Part shown: positions 36,091-48,490 of the stretch, in pieces
Numbering within the stretch: the stretch's first letter is position 1
Layout of the letters: every line of letters begins with the position of its first letter
NCBI GenBank assembly: GCA_021464245.1
Contig: JADCRB010000040.1
Location: 1,280,939-1,344,938, forward strand
Direction of reading: 5' to 3'
DNA from: Carallia brachiata
Lineage: Eukaryota > Streptophyta > Magnoliopsida > Malpighiales > Rhizophoraceae
DNA length: 64,000 bases
The notes under the pieces: model-generated
The model's input: the letters and a program-made list of their open reading frames with translations, nothing else
Told to the model about the DNA's origin: nothing
Databases searched by the model: none
Made by a program: the position numbers and the translations under genes

Positions 36091-38080
36091 ACAATAATTA
36101 AAAAAAATATCAGCTAAAATTTGGGAAAATTGGACAATTGAATAACCTCCGTAAAATTTCTTGAATTTTTAGAACTTATTTAAATGGTGTTTGTTAAGTT
36201 TTCTTTTTTTTTTTTAGTAAAACTAACTCATAATTTAATATCATTTAAATATTATTTTTAATTTTTTATCAATAGACCCCACTTATTGTATGGTGTGAGA
36301 TCATGAGTAAATTACACTACTTAAAAAAATGAGTTAAAATAGAAATTTTAAATTTAGATTGACTTTACTGATAAACCTTTTGGCTGACGACTTACTTGTG
36401 AATTTCTAAATGTAAGACATACCTATTTTTGTTTGCGTTTTCAATTCAATGGATTTCTCACTAGGAGCGTATTACAAGTTGATAAATTTGATTCATTCCT
36501 CAATCTCACACAACAAATTAAACTTTGGGTTGAGTAGTTTGCTAACATTTTCAAAAGAAATTATAAGTTCTTTTCATTGTGAGGTATCGCATAAGAACAT
36601 GACCAGTAGTAGTCAGCGATATCAGGATCGAGATAAATATTGAAATAAATTCAAGAACTACTGAAGGGAGTCACAGCATGAGCTTATGTCAAAACTTAGC
36701 AATCAAAATTCAATCATATGAATGATTAACACAACCTTTTGGTCCCAAAGCTGCGCAACTGGGTTATGGTATTTAGCAAGAGGGTCAAGCCAAGTCCACC
36801 GTCATGTCATTAGAGGTCTGATAAGCCAAGTCACATCTGCTGTAACTTGAAAAAAAGTAAAGTTACAGTTCTACTATGAAAGTTTAAATTGTTTTTTAGT
36901 ACAACTAATGGTAAGTGATTGTTGTTTGGTTAATTAGCTTAATAGAGACTTAAATTCGAAGTCTTAACTTTAAAATGATTGTACGTCATTTAACATTTTA
37001 ACTATAGCTCATATGTACTAGTAATCTTTTTGATCCTAACGGAAAAAGGTTTTTCGACTCCTTGAGACTACGTTCACATTTCCATAAATTCTTGTAGCAA
37101 GACCACATACCATAACGAAAACTGTGCATACAAAAATTAATGAGAATGTTATTACTTGACTCACTTTTTTGAGTAAATTGCCTAATATTGAGATAGTTTG
37201 ATTATAACTTCTTAATTTTGTATTCAAGTTCAAGTGACTTGTTGTCATTTTCTGATCTTTCGGTTTCTCCTATTAAAAAAATAATTCAATTGGGTGAAAA
37301 AAATGTAAATGGGAATTAAAATACAAACGGATGAAGTAACCTTATATGGTCTAAGATTGCTATACTGAATAAGTATAGCAAGCCTAAATGTCTAATCAAT
37401 GAGCATGAAGTGAGAAACATAGCTTTTGTTGAGATATTTGTCATCTATTCGTAATTGTGTTCTTAATTTTTTAATCTTTCAACCTCCCTTATTACCATGA
37501 ACAAAAAAAATTACCAAATTCCGGTGAATATACTAACTCCCTTTTTTTGAATTACAAAGAACTTTATTAGACATTTTAAAAGAAAAAGTAAAATTTAAAC
37601 TCTTCACCTAATAATTAATGTCTTGTTTGGATGCAATGAAAAAGAAAAAGAAAAGAAAATGAATAAAAAGTACTTTCTATCTATTTTCTTTTTTATTAAT
37701 TCAAACAATTAATTTTTATTTTTTCTCTTACAAATTAATATTTATTTTCTTTCTCATAATCTTTTAATCATCACTTTTTATTAATTATAATATTATCATT
37801 ATTATATTATTTTTTATATCAATTTAAACGCACTATAAAAAAATATTCTCCTTAATCATCCTTTCAGTAAATATTCAATCTCAATATACTAACTCCTTTT
37901 GGTGGCAAGAGTGACTGAACGCACGCACGAAATATAGGATTATAATAACTGGACGGGGGAGAGAGAAACGGAAGAGTGATGGAGACAAAGAGACAAAATG
38001 AGGTAACCGTGACGTGCACAAGGTCGTCTCGATTCCGCATAACTTTCTCAGCTGGGTGGACAGAAAATAAACACAGAAAA
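36091..38080. other. AT-rich intergenic sequence
   Basis: No gene recognised. A segment near 37540-37620 (TTACAAAGAACTTTATTAGAC) weakly resembles the 3' part of the SINE at 1042-1180. Confidence 0.5.
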
Positions 38081-38084
38081 GATT

Positions 38085-38225
38085 AATAAAATAATTGATT
38101 GATAAAGTTATATAATTAAATAATTATTATTTATAATAAAAATATTTTAATTTTATTAATTTTTATTATAAATAATAATTATTTAATTATAAATTTAATT
38201 AATATAATCATTTTATTTATTTTTT
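38085..38225. mobile_element. palindromic MITE with perfect 33-bp arms
   Basis: 38111-38143 and 38159-38191 are exact reverse complements, separated by 15 bp. The similarity extends imperfectly to about 38085 and 38215. Pure AT composition, no coding capacity. Lies about 0.95 kb upstream of the VUP-like gene. Confidence 0.75.
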
Positions 38226-38429
38226 TTCTCCACTATAATTACCGTTTTTTTAACATATTATGTCAAATCAATTAAGTTAACGTGCAAATGAATAATAAAA
38301 AACTTATAAAAAAAACAATGGGTATTGGACACGTGGAATATATGTATATTAAACATGTCACACCACAAGAGTGTGTGTGGTCGCCGGAACCTGGGAAAAT
38401 GTTAGTCCACCCGAGGAAAAAGTTGTCAT

Positions 38430-38790
38430 ATGAATTTTTTTTAGTTAATATATAAAAATATTAATAATTTTATTTAAAATAATAATTTTAATTTTAATTT
38501 TAAAAAATAATAACTTATTCCTCTTTGAATTTTTTAATAATATAACATACAATAATTTTATATAAATAAAATCTGTTATTTTCAGTAATAAATTTATAAA
38601 AATATATCTATTTTAATAATATAATAATCGTGTAAATTAGTATTTTTATTGAAATAGATAAATTTTATTTAAAAATTTTAAAATATATTAATTTATTTAA
38701 AAAATTAAAAAAAAAATTATTATTTTTTAAAATTAATATTAAATTTATTATTTTAAATAAAATTAATAATATTTTTGTTTAATAAACTTT
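38430..38790. mobile_element. foldback MITE, AT-rich
   Basis: The left arm (about 38437-38515) and the right arm (about 38705-38785) are imperfect reverse complements (AGTTAATATATAAAAATATT against GTTTATTAAACAAAAATATT). The middle also consists of AT-only words. About 360 bp upstream of the VUP-like start codon. Confidence 0.6.
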
Positions 38791-38991
38791 TTATTCTTTT
38801 GATACGCAGGCATAGGAGCATCTTTGTTGATGCATACCTAACCAATACAATTCCGTCAATGTCAATCTCTCTCTCTCTCGCTCTCTCGCAGCACTATGCA
38901 ATCCCGGCCCCTCCAAATATATGGCCCACGTACCGAGATTATATTCCTTACAATAATTTATCATTCTCCAATTTTCAATTGCTTTCACCTA

Positions 38992-39000
<9 letters not shown>

Positions 39001-39026
<26 letters not shown>
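39001..39026. repeat. (AT)n microsatellite upstream of VUP-like gene
   Basis: AT run ending 123 bp before the start codon at 39149. It could lie in the core promoter or the 5' UTR. Confidence 0.9.
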
Positions 39027-39027
<1 letters not shown>

Positions 39028-39195
39028 ATGCACTTCCTCAAAAGGGTTCCTCTAGAAGTAGCAAGCAAATTGCATTTAAACCATTTCACTTACATCCTCT
39101 TCTTCTTCTTGTTCTTCTTTTTCCTCTCTTCTCGTGGATTTTTTGAACATGGCAAGTTCAACAAATTCTATGAGGAAATCCCTCTCTTTCTCTGA
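39028..39195 (+). other. possible upstream ORF overlapping the VUP-like start
   Basis: An ATG at 39028 opens 55 codons in a different frame and ends 46 bp inside the main reading frame. If transcription starts before 39028, this would reduce initiation at 39149. The transcription start is unknown, so this is only a possibility. Confidence 0.35.
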
Positions 39196-39937
39196 TAATG
39201 ATCACGAAAAACAGACTGATGAATCTTTTGAAGAGAGTGGTTGGACCATGTACTTTGAGGAATTCTTTGCCATCAACAACTTTAATGGTGATAACAACAA
39301 TGGTTTTCTCTCTTCTGACGATCATGACAAAGGGTGCAACTCTCTCGTCTCTGATGCTGCTTCTTTTGTTGTGAAGAAGTCAGCTGAGAGTGAAAAAGCG
39401 GCTGTTGGCAAAAGTTACGGAAGGTTGAGCTTCAAGAAGAGAAAAATCTTAGAAGCCATCGTTGATGATGCCTTGGAGGATACTGCTAGTTCTCCTGCTA
39501 ACAGTCCCGAAGTCGGAAATCTCTTATTCTCCTTTCTTTATTCTTGTTTTTTTTTTCTTTTTCTATATTTTATTGCTTCATTGATCCTACTTGTAAAATT
39601 TTCTATGTGGGATTTGTTCGTGAACAACAAAATAAACCAGAAAGCCAATATGGACATCTCCCAGGTAAAAATTAGTCAACATTCATTTCTGAAGATCTAC
39701 TTTTCATTGTATAATTTCTAACCAATTCTATGGCTGTCATGGTTAATTCTTGTGCCTAAAGAGGTGCTTTGAATTTTTTGGGTTCTGTCATTGCAGATGA
39801 AAGGAAGTGGAGAAAGCAGCAACGTAAATGAGAGAGGTGAATTGGGGTTCCTTAGGACAGACAGTGACTGCACAGAGCTGAAGAAAAGGGGACTTTGCTT
39901 AGTACCTTTGTCGATGGTAGTAAATTATCTAGGTTGA
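39149..39937 (+). CDS. VUP-like protein (vascular-related unknown protein)
   Basis: Three-exon model: 39149-39511, 39641-39664 and 39797-39937, all phase 0 with GT-AG borders, giving 175 residues. The conserved acidic/aromatic block ESGWTMYFEEFF is at residues 29-40, SLVSDAAS at 65-72, a basic SFKKRK at 94-99, DDALEDTASSPANSP at 106-120, and the C-terminal RGLCLVPLSMVVNYLG at 160-175. From memory, these blocks fit the small plant VUP family, reported in Arabidopsis to influence xylem development and growth. The biochemical function is unknown. No membrane segment or enzyme motif is seen; a nuclear location is possible from the basic stretch (inference). The start at 39149 was chosen over an in-frame ATG at 39134 because MASSTNS is the more usual beginning. 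Exon 2 is only 24 nt. Reading on without splicing gives a hydrophobic tail, which is intron sequence. Confidence 0.65.
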
Positions 39938-42900
39938 TTCCATTATGATCACCTGTTCCATTGTCCTCTACTTCTGCAGTTCTGCTTAATTTCTTTCTCA
40001 ATGGACCAGTACTATATCTATGACAATTGCATGTATGATGAAGCTCTGAACACTACAACAAATAAAAAATGTTGCCTGCATATTTAATGAGATTAAGACC
40101 AATCATGCATGCCTTGTCTGCAACATTTGAAGTATATTTATCATGCAAAATTGCTTCTTTCGGTCTTCCTTTTTTCTTTTTGCCTTTTAGTCTTTTAGAT
40201 GTATTGGAGAGGAAGAAAATAAAGACATTAGTTACTTGAAACAGAGCAAAAGTTGAAGCTTTGCTAAGTATTTGATGATGTGAAAAGGTTCTGTGAAGTT
40301 GCCTAGCACCATGTAAGGAATAGCGTTATTCAATGATATTTTCTGTCGGTACTCTAGCCAAGTAGCCATGTAATAGCATATCTTTGTCCAATACCAACCA
40401 AGGAAATTGATGGCATTATGAAATGCGGATTCGTGCCCTCAGTATGAATATATATGTATATATACACCATAGATACAAAATTTCCCCTTAAAGAAAATCT
40501 AATTAGACTCTTATTTTAGTTTTCATAAATTTTAAGTGATTTTAAATTTATCTACTCTCTAGTGAATATAATTTATTTATCGTAATTTTATATTATATAA
40601 TAAGTAAAATTTATTTAAAATAAAAAATAAAAAAATAAATTTGTGTAGTGTAAGAAAAATTGACAAGGACAAAATTTTTAATGAGTTACTGAAAATGCTG
40701 GACTAATGCTACAATCAAGAACGAAATCTAGTGAGATATATCGCGTATGCATAATGATTACAAATGGTCTTTGGAGAAATGATATAGTCATCTCCACAGA
40801 CCAAAGCTAAAAATCTAACAAAAAAAAAAAAAAAAACAACAAAAACAAAAACATAATGAAGAGGAAATACAAGAAACAAGGGGTCCTTTCTTATAGTGTC
40901 TATTTTCTCTTTCATACTAACGTTTTGTGAGCTGAATCATTAATTTTTTAGGTAAATGCCAAAATTCATGTATATAAACGGGACCTTCTTTTTGCTATGA
41001 AGCTTATTCGTCCTCAAGAAAACTTAACCATTTTAAGTCGCCTTCAAGATCCACGGCAATCGTTGGCCTCACTATTCTTTACTCTCTCTCTCTCTTATCC
41101 TGTCTATTTATTATGTAATAAGTATATAAAGTCAAATTTGATAGACAATTTCAGTTGTTGCTTATATAGTGGTTTCTTATACATTCACAAGTTAAATATA
41201 CTAGAACATTTTAAAATTGTGAAAATTTGATTACAATCAGAATAAGATTCTATAAATTAAGATTTGAATGTAATCAAATAAGAAATCTATTGATTCCTAT
41301 AAATCTACTTTAATTGTAATTGAAATTTATAATCGTAAACATTTCTAACATAGGAAAATAAGCCAAAAAAGAGATAAAACTACTCTCAAATTTTCTTAAA
41401 AAGGAAAGAAGAGAATAAAAACACTTTTAAATCCTCTTTTTTTTTTCTAAAATCAATTTAATTTAACTATTGGTTTTTCCAAATCTAAATTAACTATAAA
41501 AGAAAACTTAGTTTAGATCAAATTTCGAGAGAAAAAATTTAATGTTTTCTCTTAAAAAAAAACAACAATAAAACTATGCATTTAAATGTCTTTTTATTTT
41601 TCATTTTAAATAAAATGTAAGTGAAATTGAATTTTCAACAACTTCTGCACATCACGTGAGTTTAATACTTGTGTATGTGTGTATAAAGTCAAATCTGAGA
41701 GAAAACCTTAATTTTATCTCTCCACCGTGTGCTCCTTAATTCATTGTAAATTAAAAAGAAGGAAAAAAAATAAGAAATCAGAAAAATACTTCAGATTTTA
41801 GTCCTTAAATTATGTATAGAGTAAAATATGTAAAATCTATTTATAAATTCATCTCTTTAGTAATCAAAGTTTATGTAAGTCTCTATTTTCCATTTTAGAA
41901 ATTTTTTAATTTTTTTTAAAACAAGAGAAAATATATTTATGAATTCACCTCTTCAGTAACATAAATTTATTTAAGTTCTCCTTCTACTCTTTAAGAAATT
42001 AAATTGAGACTTATTTAAATCCCTCTTAGTACGTTAAAGTCTCATAAATTCTCCACCTTAAAAAATTAAATAGACAAATATATAAATCTCCCCAATTATT
42101 TTTGTTAACCAACAAATTTTTATAGAGAGAAGCGTTTAGACTTATTAAGCAAGTCTTTTTGTTATCTCCATATTTGTAACTTTTTTTTTTAAAATAAATT
42201 CTCTAATATCATTTATATTATTTCTACTGCTTAGGATATTTGTATGTGTATTTTTTTAATGATTCTTTCCTATGAATCCAACCCAAAAAAAAAAAAAAAA
42301 ACAAAGCGAATGAAACTAAATGTTAAATTGATTGTTGGAAAGGAAAATCTAAAACACAACTGCATTAAGTTTAATATAAAAAATATTCATTATGTTGGTT
42401 GGGGTAGTGTGGCATAAGAAGTGTCTTAAATTCTAATACAAAGACATTATAGCTTACAATATTACGTATATTTAATGTTTCATATGTCGGTCAAAAAAAA
42501 GTTTCATGTGAAATAATAAAAATTTTATATATAGTAAAAATTAACATTAAATTATAAAGAAAATCCCACACATTGTAGATCTTGTTTACTTTCATTTACG
42601 AGATCTTGAATTCTAACTATAAAAAAAAGATGTAGAGTTTATGTGAATGAGGATCTACATGACCCAACGGACCTCTTATAATAAAGTTACTGGAGGGAGG
42701 GGAAAATGTTTGGGTCAATGAAATGATTGTCGTGGATATTGAAGAAGTAAAATAATAATAAAGTGATATAAACATTTGAATAATGATTCCGTAAAATGTC
42801 AAATGTCTTTAGATGAAACTGCGTACTACTTATTTCTTCTTATGTTAAATTATATAGTGTTACCTTTTATATATAAATCCTCAACATAAATTTAAAGTCG

Positions 42901-45456
42901 AAGTTGTGGCCAACCTCCATTAAGGTGAAGAACTTAACACTAATGAATTGGGTTTGCTTTATATGGCACACGGTTGTTTTAATTTCGAAAATTTCGGTTC
43001 CCTAGCTGGGAACATGGAGGAGGGGTTTTTTATGGTGAGGTTATGAAATAAGTGAAAAGTTATCTAACATACACAAAAGTAATTGTAAAATTGTTATAGA
43101 AAGTTATACTGTTGAATTATGAAAAATGCTCTAAATTAAAAAAAAATGATAAATTATTATATTTACTGTATGCACTCTACGTACTATACAATATAGGTAC
43201 ATGTAGTCTTCCCCAATAAATAATTTTGACGGTATCCGAACAACCCACTAATTTCCCCCCACGGCCCCACCAAAGCAAACATTACATGCCTTACTGCTTT
43301 AAAATTAAAATGACATTTTGCCTATATTGCTGCTACTCCCGTCGAGAGATGAACTCGAACATGAATATTGATTAATGAACTTTTCGAAAACAATATTCAT
43401 TAATTAAATTTACAAACCTATTCGAAATTCGTCACCAGACACCAGGAAAAATTAAGCTAAAGGAAATTAGTATCAAATTTGCGAAGTTGCTCTAGTCGGT
43501 CGCCTATGTAATATTCCAACTTCTAAGACGGGATGAGGCACCATTAGCCAACTGCCTAGACGTCATATGTCGTGGTTCAATTTTCTTTTGTTTTTCCCCT
43601 TTTTTTTTTTCCCTCCCTTCTTGGCCAGAGCGAGAGAGCAAGCGAGCGCCGAATATCGCTGAAAATGGCACTTTGATTTCAATTTGAGAAGTGATACACG
43701 GACGGGGGCTTTTCCTTCAATTATATGCGGAGAGTTCTGCCTCTGCACGCAGCAAACTTGTTAGACTTTGACATTTAAATAACATTGAAAAAGATTTTGT
43801 CATAAGTTAGCAGAGCTGATAAAAATTAACTCGATTCGAGTAACTTAGTTTAATATGTCAGATACTCGATTCAATCAGATTTATTTTGATTGAAAATGTC
43901 AAATAATTCATAATTTGACTCAACTTGAAAATAAGTAGTGAAAAACCCAAATAACATGTATGTAAAATAACCAAAAAGTTGAATAACTCGAATTTAGGCC
44001 AATGAAATCTGTTTTTCATTATAATACAATATTACAACATGAAACCCAAATAACTGCTTACGGCAATTGATATCTTATCTTGGTCAGAATCATGACAGAA
44101 TGAATGGCCACTCCTATATGAATCACCGAGATATAGGTGCAAATGCTGCTGTAAGTTCGTCACTTTCATCTCACCATATTATTTTCTATTACTCTTATTG
44201 TCTTCTGTCATAGTTGCCACATTCTTGGCTGTAAGCAGTTCAGTGTGATGTCAGCTGGTGCCAAATAGAATTGAAAAAAAGTTAGTATCCCGACAAATTG
44301 TATCACAAGTTTTGTTCTGATTGAAATTGAGACTGTTATTTTTAAAACAAAAATTATTATTTTTAAAATATTTGTTATTTTTACATTTTAAAAATATCAG
44401 TTTTCGTTTCAAAAATAATAATCGCAGTTCTTCCTTGGACAAAATCCAGGACAATTCACCCGAAATATGTAACTATGGTCAATAGAATTTATGTGCTTGT
44501 ATGCATACACAATAGTTGTAACTTAAGATAACCATAATGCAAAAGCTTTTGTTTTGTTTTTTTTTTTTTTTTTTTTAATATTTTGTGCAGATAGAACATT
44601 ATCTTTAAGTTGTTAAAACAGAGGTGGTTACAAGAAGAGGTTCTGGTGAATGTATATTAGTCGAGGGGTTCAAATAGACAGCGCATAGCAGTTTAGCAGA
44701 GTGTATACTTATGAGTTGCAAAGATCCATTTTGAGCTCTCTCCTATGCAGGTTAAAAATAAAACTCCACTTTGTTAAAACAAAAGGGGAACAAAACTGAA
44801 TTGTTATGTTCTTTTTGCCTATTAATAGTATGGTTGTCTGTTATGCTTCCACCACCTTTTTGATCTTGCATTAGTTTCTGACACTTCCTGCATCTACTTC
44901 TTTGATTTAATAACTGAAAATCCGAAGTCATTTTCGCATTTGATCACTCATGTTTGCGCTGTAATTGGGGAGTGTTTTCTCAGTTAACGTTTATACGTTG
45001 TGTGCGCAAAATTGTCAAGGCTTAGATACTGAGAAATTTTTGATTTCTGCTCTGCGCTATCTGATTAGATCATTTCAATAATCATCCGAAGTCAGGCAGT
45101 TGCAATCATTGTCCTCGTTGCTTCTGATTAGCGGTGCGCTAGCAACTGAACTCGTAATTGACAAAGATGACTTGGTGAAGGAACTTCATAAATATAGAAA
45201 ACCATCGCATCCACTTGGGCTAAATTTTATTTATAACTTTCTATACCAATTCATCACATCAGGTAACAACCATGCCGAGCAGTACACAAATTCTCAGCTT
45301 ATTTGTTGTATGTTAAAAACAAATATCAACATCAGGACACTCGGAAACACCATGATTCAAATCACTGAGCTCTAGAGGAATTTGGAAGAGGAAAAATGTC
45401 AAAATAGAAGACATAAGAAAAATGGCAATCCAACTTATTATGTGCATACCTTGTAC
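39938..45456. other. intergenic between VUP-like and phytocyanin genes
   Basis: Mostly AT-rich without recognisable genes. 39938 onward is probably VUP 3' UTR, and sequence just below 45457 is probably the phytocyanin 3' UTR. Poly-T runs occur near 44549-44578. A less AT-rich 91-codon + strand frame (45100-45375) was not recognised. The segment 43800-44050 has GATTCGAGTAACTT-type words resembling the repeat at 47930-48490. Confidence 0.5.
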
Positions 45457-46230
45457 TTATATTACCAGAATAAGGGATGAAGCAAAAAATGCTCCAATGG
45501 AACCAATGAAACTGACGTATGTGAAAGATGCTGCACTTGGGGGCTGGTTTGCTGGAGCCGGAGTTGGGTTTATCTCTACTACCAGTCCAGTAGGAGGAGC
45601 TCCCTCGGCAGCAGGTGCAGGTGACGGGCTCGTGCCCATCGACTCTGGAGATGGAGGAGATGCTGTGGTGGTTTGGTTAGTACTTGAAGAACGGTTGCTT
45701 CTGTCAGCCAAAACAATTATCACAATTTTCTCATTCTTGAGACAGTTGTCTTTGTTTCCACTTATAAAGTAGTAAGGCCCCGACTGATTGATTTGGAAGA
45801 CAGTGTGGCCATCGGTGTACTTTTTTAGAGGTGATGCGGAAGCGCAATTGGCATACTCCTCTTTGGTTACTTGAAGCACTGAGTCCTGGTTAGGATCGTA
45901 GCTAAACACTGCAATTTTATTGCCATAAACGAGGATTGTATGATAGAAAATATGAGTCAGACTCCTTTTTTTATTCAAGAACAAGATGTAATGCTGAGGA
46001 TAGAAGAAGAACTTACATATGGAGTCTCCTATCTGAAATCGCATCCTTTCTGCCCATTGGTTGTAGCTGTTTACACTGGTATTATCCGGCACCGTCCAAC
46101 CCTTAGTACCCCCAACCGCGAATTGTGTTGCACTGCTCCTCTGCATCAGCATCATAAGGCAAAATAACCCCAGTAAATGAAAGGTCATGTCTTGATGGTT
46201 TGATCTTAAAATGTTGATGGCCATTGACAC
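45457..46230 (-). CDS. early-nodulin-like phytocyanin (ENODL), GPI-anchored
   Basis: Two exons, 46230-46017 and 45908-45457, with a 108-bp GT-AG intron at the site usual for phytocyanins; 221 residues. A signal peptide (hydrophobic about 16-30) is followed by a plastocyanin-like domain from TQFAVGG (about 35) to about 138. Cys93 and Cys127 form the conserved disulfide. All copper ligands are replaced: the first His position holds Asp/Ser (DSV, 80-82), the ligand Cys is Ser121 (FISG), the second His is Asn126 and the axial residue is Glu131. This is the state of early-nodulin-like arabinogalactan proteins, which do not bind copper. A Pro/Ala/Ser/Thr-rich region (about 150-195, with PSPAP and PTPAP glycomodules) and a hydrophobic C-terminus (about 200-221) predict a glycosylated, GPI-anchored plasma-membrane protein. 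MTFHLL at residue 15 is an alternative start. Confidence 0.88.
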   Translation of the reverse strand: MSMAINILRSNHQDMTFHLLGLFCLMMLMQRSSATQFAVGGTKGWTVPDNTSVNSYNQWAERMRFQIGDSICKFFFYPQHYILFLNKKRSLTHIFYHTILVYGNKIAVFSYDPNQDSVLQVTKEEYANCASASPLKKYTDGHTVFQINQSGPYYFISGNKDNCLKNEKIVIIVLADRSNRSSSTNQTTTASPPSPESMGTSPSPAPAAEGAPPTGLVVEINPTPAPANQPPSAASFTYVSFIGSIGAFFASSLILVI

Positions 46231-46975
46231 AGAACAACAAATGGGCCTTTAGAACAAATGTAATGTGTTTCTAGCCAAAATCTGAAATGTAAGTTTTGGA
46301 TGAAACCAAGATCTGACAAGAATTGTGCACATGTCTAGGCTTTTTGTAGGCCACGATTGCATGAGCTTTACAAGCAGTGGCGGTGAAGCTTTTGCTGCTT
46401 TTTCTTATTCTGTTTTCTTTGGATATCTTGGCTTCTGGTGCAAAGCATAATTTCACCTTTTCAATATGAGAGCCAGACTGTTCTTGTCTCTTTTCAAGTA
46501 GTTAATGTAACTTGGCCAGTAGGTTAATACTTTACTTTGACCATCGCCAAGAATATTCATGTCTTCTGCTTCGGGTTAGATCTCGTCTGTGATCACATAG
46601 AAGACAGACCCACATGAGAAAATTTGTGTTGGCTACAGACACAGGTTCTTTCAGAGAGAAATCAGGCCTTCAAAATTTCTGCAGAAACACAGAAGGAACA
46701 GGGGAGGAAGGCAGAAACTTTTCTGAAAATTTTTCTCAATTCTAAATAATTTTACACCAAAAGTTTTTATTCACTTCTTCACAAGTGACAGACCAAATAT
46801 AAGATCAAAACTTTCAACTTCTTTCTTTCTAACTTATATGGACCATCAGGCACTATGCCGCGAATTTACAAATTACGTTTTGGAAAAATGCCAGGGAAAA
46901 TAAAATTTTGCTGGTTTTTTTTTTTTCTACTCTCAAATCTCATTGGTTTTGCAATTGCCGTTGTTTTATGTCAAA
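46231..46975. other. phytocyanin upstream region
   Basis: Contains the promoter of the - strand phytocyanin gene. No gene of its own and no clear element was recognised. Confidence 0.5.
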
Positions 46976-47339
46976 ATCAGTGATGTCAGAATCAGACCGA
47001 ACCGGCCGATCCGACCGGTTCAACCAGTAATTGGTCAAAGGTCCAGTCCGGTTCATAGTATTTTTTGGATAAGGACTCGAACTGATCAAAACCGATTAAA
47101 AATCGGTTAAAATCGATAAAAATCAATCAAAAATTAAACTGGTTGAACCGGTTAAAAGTAAATTAAAAATTTATAAATTATAATTTGACTTCTATTTTTT
47201 ACTTAAATTATAATTTGACCTCTAACTGTAATTAAATTTTTAATTTAGTCCAAAATTTAATCAAAATTTTTTAATTTAATCCTTAAAACTAAAAAAATTA
47301 ATATTTAATCATTATTTATAGATATTATTCTTTTAATTA

Positions 47340-47393
<54 letters not shown>

Positions 47394-47480
47394 TATCACT
47401 TTAACTAATTCAACTAGTTGAATCTTAACCCACTAATATTTTCAATTCGATAATCGATCCAATTTTGACAATCTTAATCA
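46975..47480. repeat. DNA-element-like repeat with ACCGGTTCAACC motifs and (AT)n core
   Basis: The left part is full of CCGGTT, AACCGG and AAAATCG words, with a long AT run at 47344-47387 in the middle. The right end (TTGACAATCTTAATC, about 47465-47480) is a weak inverted match of the left end (TCAAAATCAGTGATGTCAG). A related fragment lies at 28640-28810. The family was not assigned. Confidence 0.4.
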
Positions 47481-47929
47481 AAATACTACCCATCAATTTA
47501 GGCGAGTACTAATTTGCTGATAGAAAGCCAATGTCCAATGCATTTTGTGGAATCCGGGAACCTGCAATTGGAAAGCAGAAATTGAGACCTGGTGGCTTGT
47601 CTATTCGCCGACGGCCGGGCAGGCACGTTAGTTGTGAGATTGTTTGACAACCAGAGGCTAAAATAATAGATAGAATAGAAGGTAATTATTGCCTAACATT
47701 AACATATATGCAGCCTTTTATTGTACTTGTTTGAATCAATCATATATCAGTCACCAACTAATTTCTCGCTTTGAGTGGTATCTTCCTTTCCTCAATCGTT
47801 GCTATGCTAATATAAGATTATGTGCTGTTTAGAACAATATTACAACAAGACACCAAAAATGTTGCTATGTACCTCAAATCCGGCAAATGTGGAACTACGT
47901 GGCATTAGCACGCACTAGAATAAATAAAG
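47481..47929. other. intergenic, no gene seen
   Basis: No reading frame or repeat structure recognised. Contains a small GC-richer patch near 47600-47640. Confidence 0.5.
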
Positions 47930-48490
47930 GCGTGTCGAGTTAGGTTCAAATTGAGTTACTTTGCATCTAAGTATTTTGTGTCAAATTATTTTTGAGTTAT
48001 TTTAATTTTGGGTCGTTTGGAGTTGAGTTTATCTTAAATTAGTCACGTCGTTCTTTTTTTAGAATAAATTTTTTTGTAAAAAAATAATGAATATTTAAAA
48101 CATTTGTTAAAAACAAAAAAAAATACAAAATCAAAAAAAGTATTCAATAAGTTCTTTTTAAAAACAAATCTCAAAACTCATAATAAAATTTAAAAATATT
48201 TTTAAAAAAATCTATGATTAAGATTTATGGTAAAAATAATAAATATTATGTTTTTTTTGTAATATAAAATCTATAATTTAAGTGTTACAATCTTTTATCT
48301 TAATTTTGTTTATTTTTTCTCTTAAAAAACAAGTGATCCATTAGATCACCTGCGATCTGACACAATTCGAACTTTTTTTTGGTAGGTTCAAATTCAAGTC
48401 ATTCTTGAGTCAGTTAATTACAAGTAAAGTTCTGGGTCGTATTTTTGGACTAGTTTTGGATTGACCCATCGAGTCAAACTAATATTTGAC
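47930..48490. repeat. repeat with GGTTCAAATTGAGTTA and GACCCATCGAGTCA ends
   Basis: The ends contain words that are imperfect inverted copies (TCGAGTTAGGTTCAAATTGAGT near 47936, GATTGACCCATCGAGTC near 48460), with an A/T-rich middle. This is typical of non-autonomous elements scattered in eudicot intergenic DNA. A similar stretch occurs near 43800-44000. Confidence 0.35.

Noticed and set aside
39134..39721. Unspliced 195-residue VUP-like reading frame
   Set aside because: The hydrophobic tail after SPANSPE is intron sequence. The spliced model recovers the conserved C-terminus.
45100..45375. 91-codon + strand frame as a gene
   Set aside because: No recognisable domain or supported start. 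It lies just downstream of the - strand phytocyanin gene, where 3' UTR is expected.
45422..45772. 116-codon + strand frame
   Set aside because: It is the antisense shadow of phytocyanin exon 2; its Gly/Ala/Pro-rich composition mirrors the Pro-rich region of the real protein.
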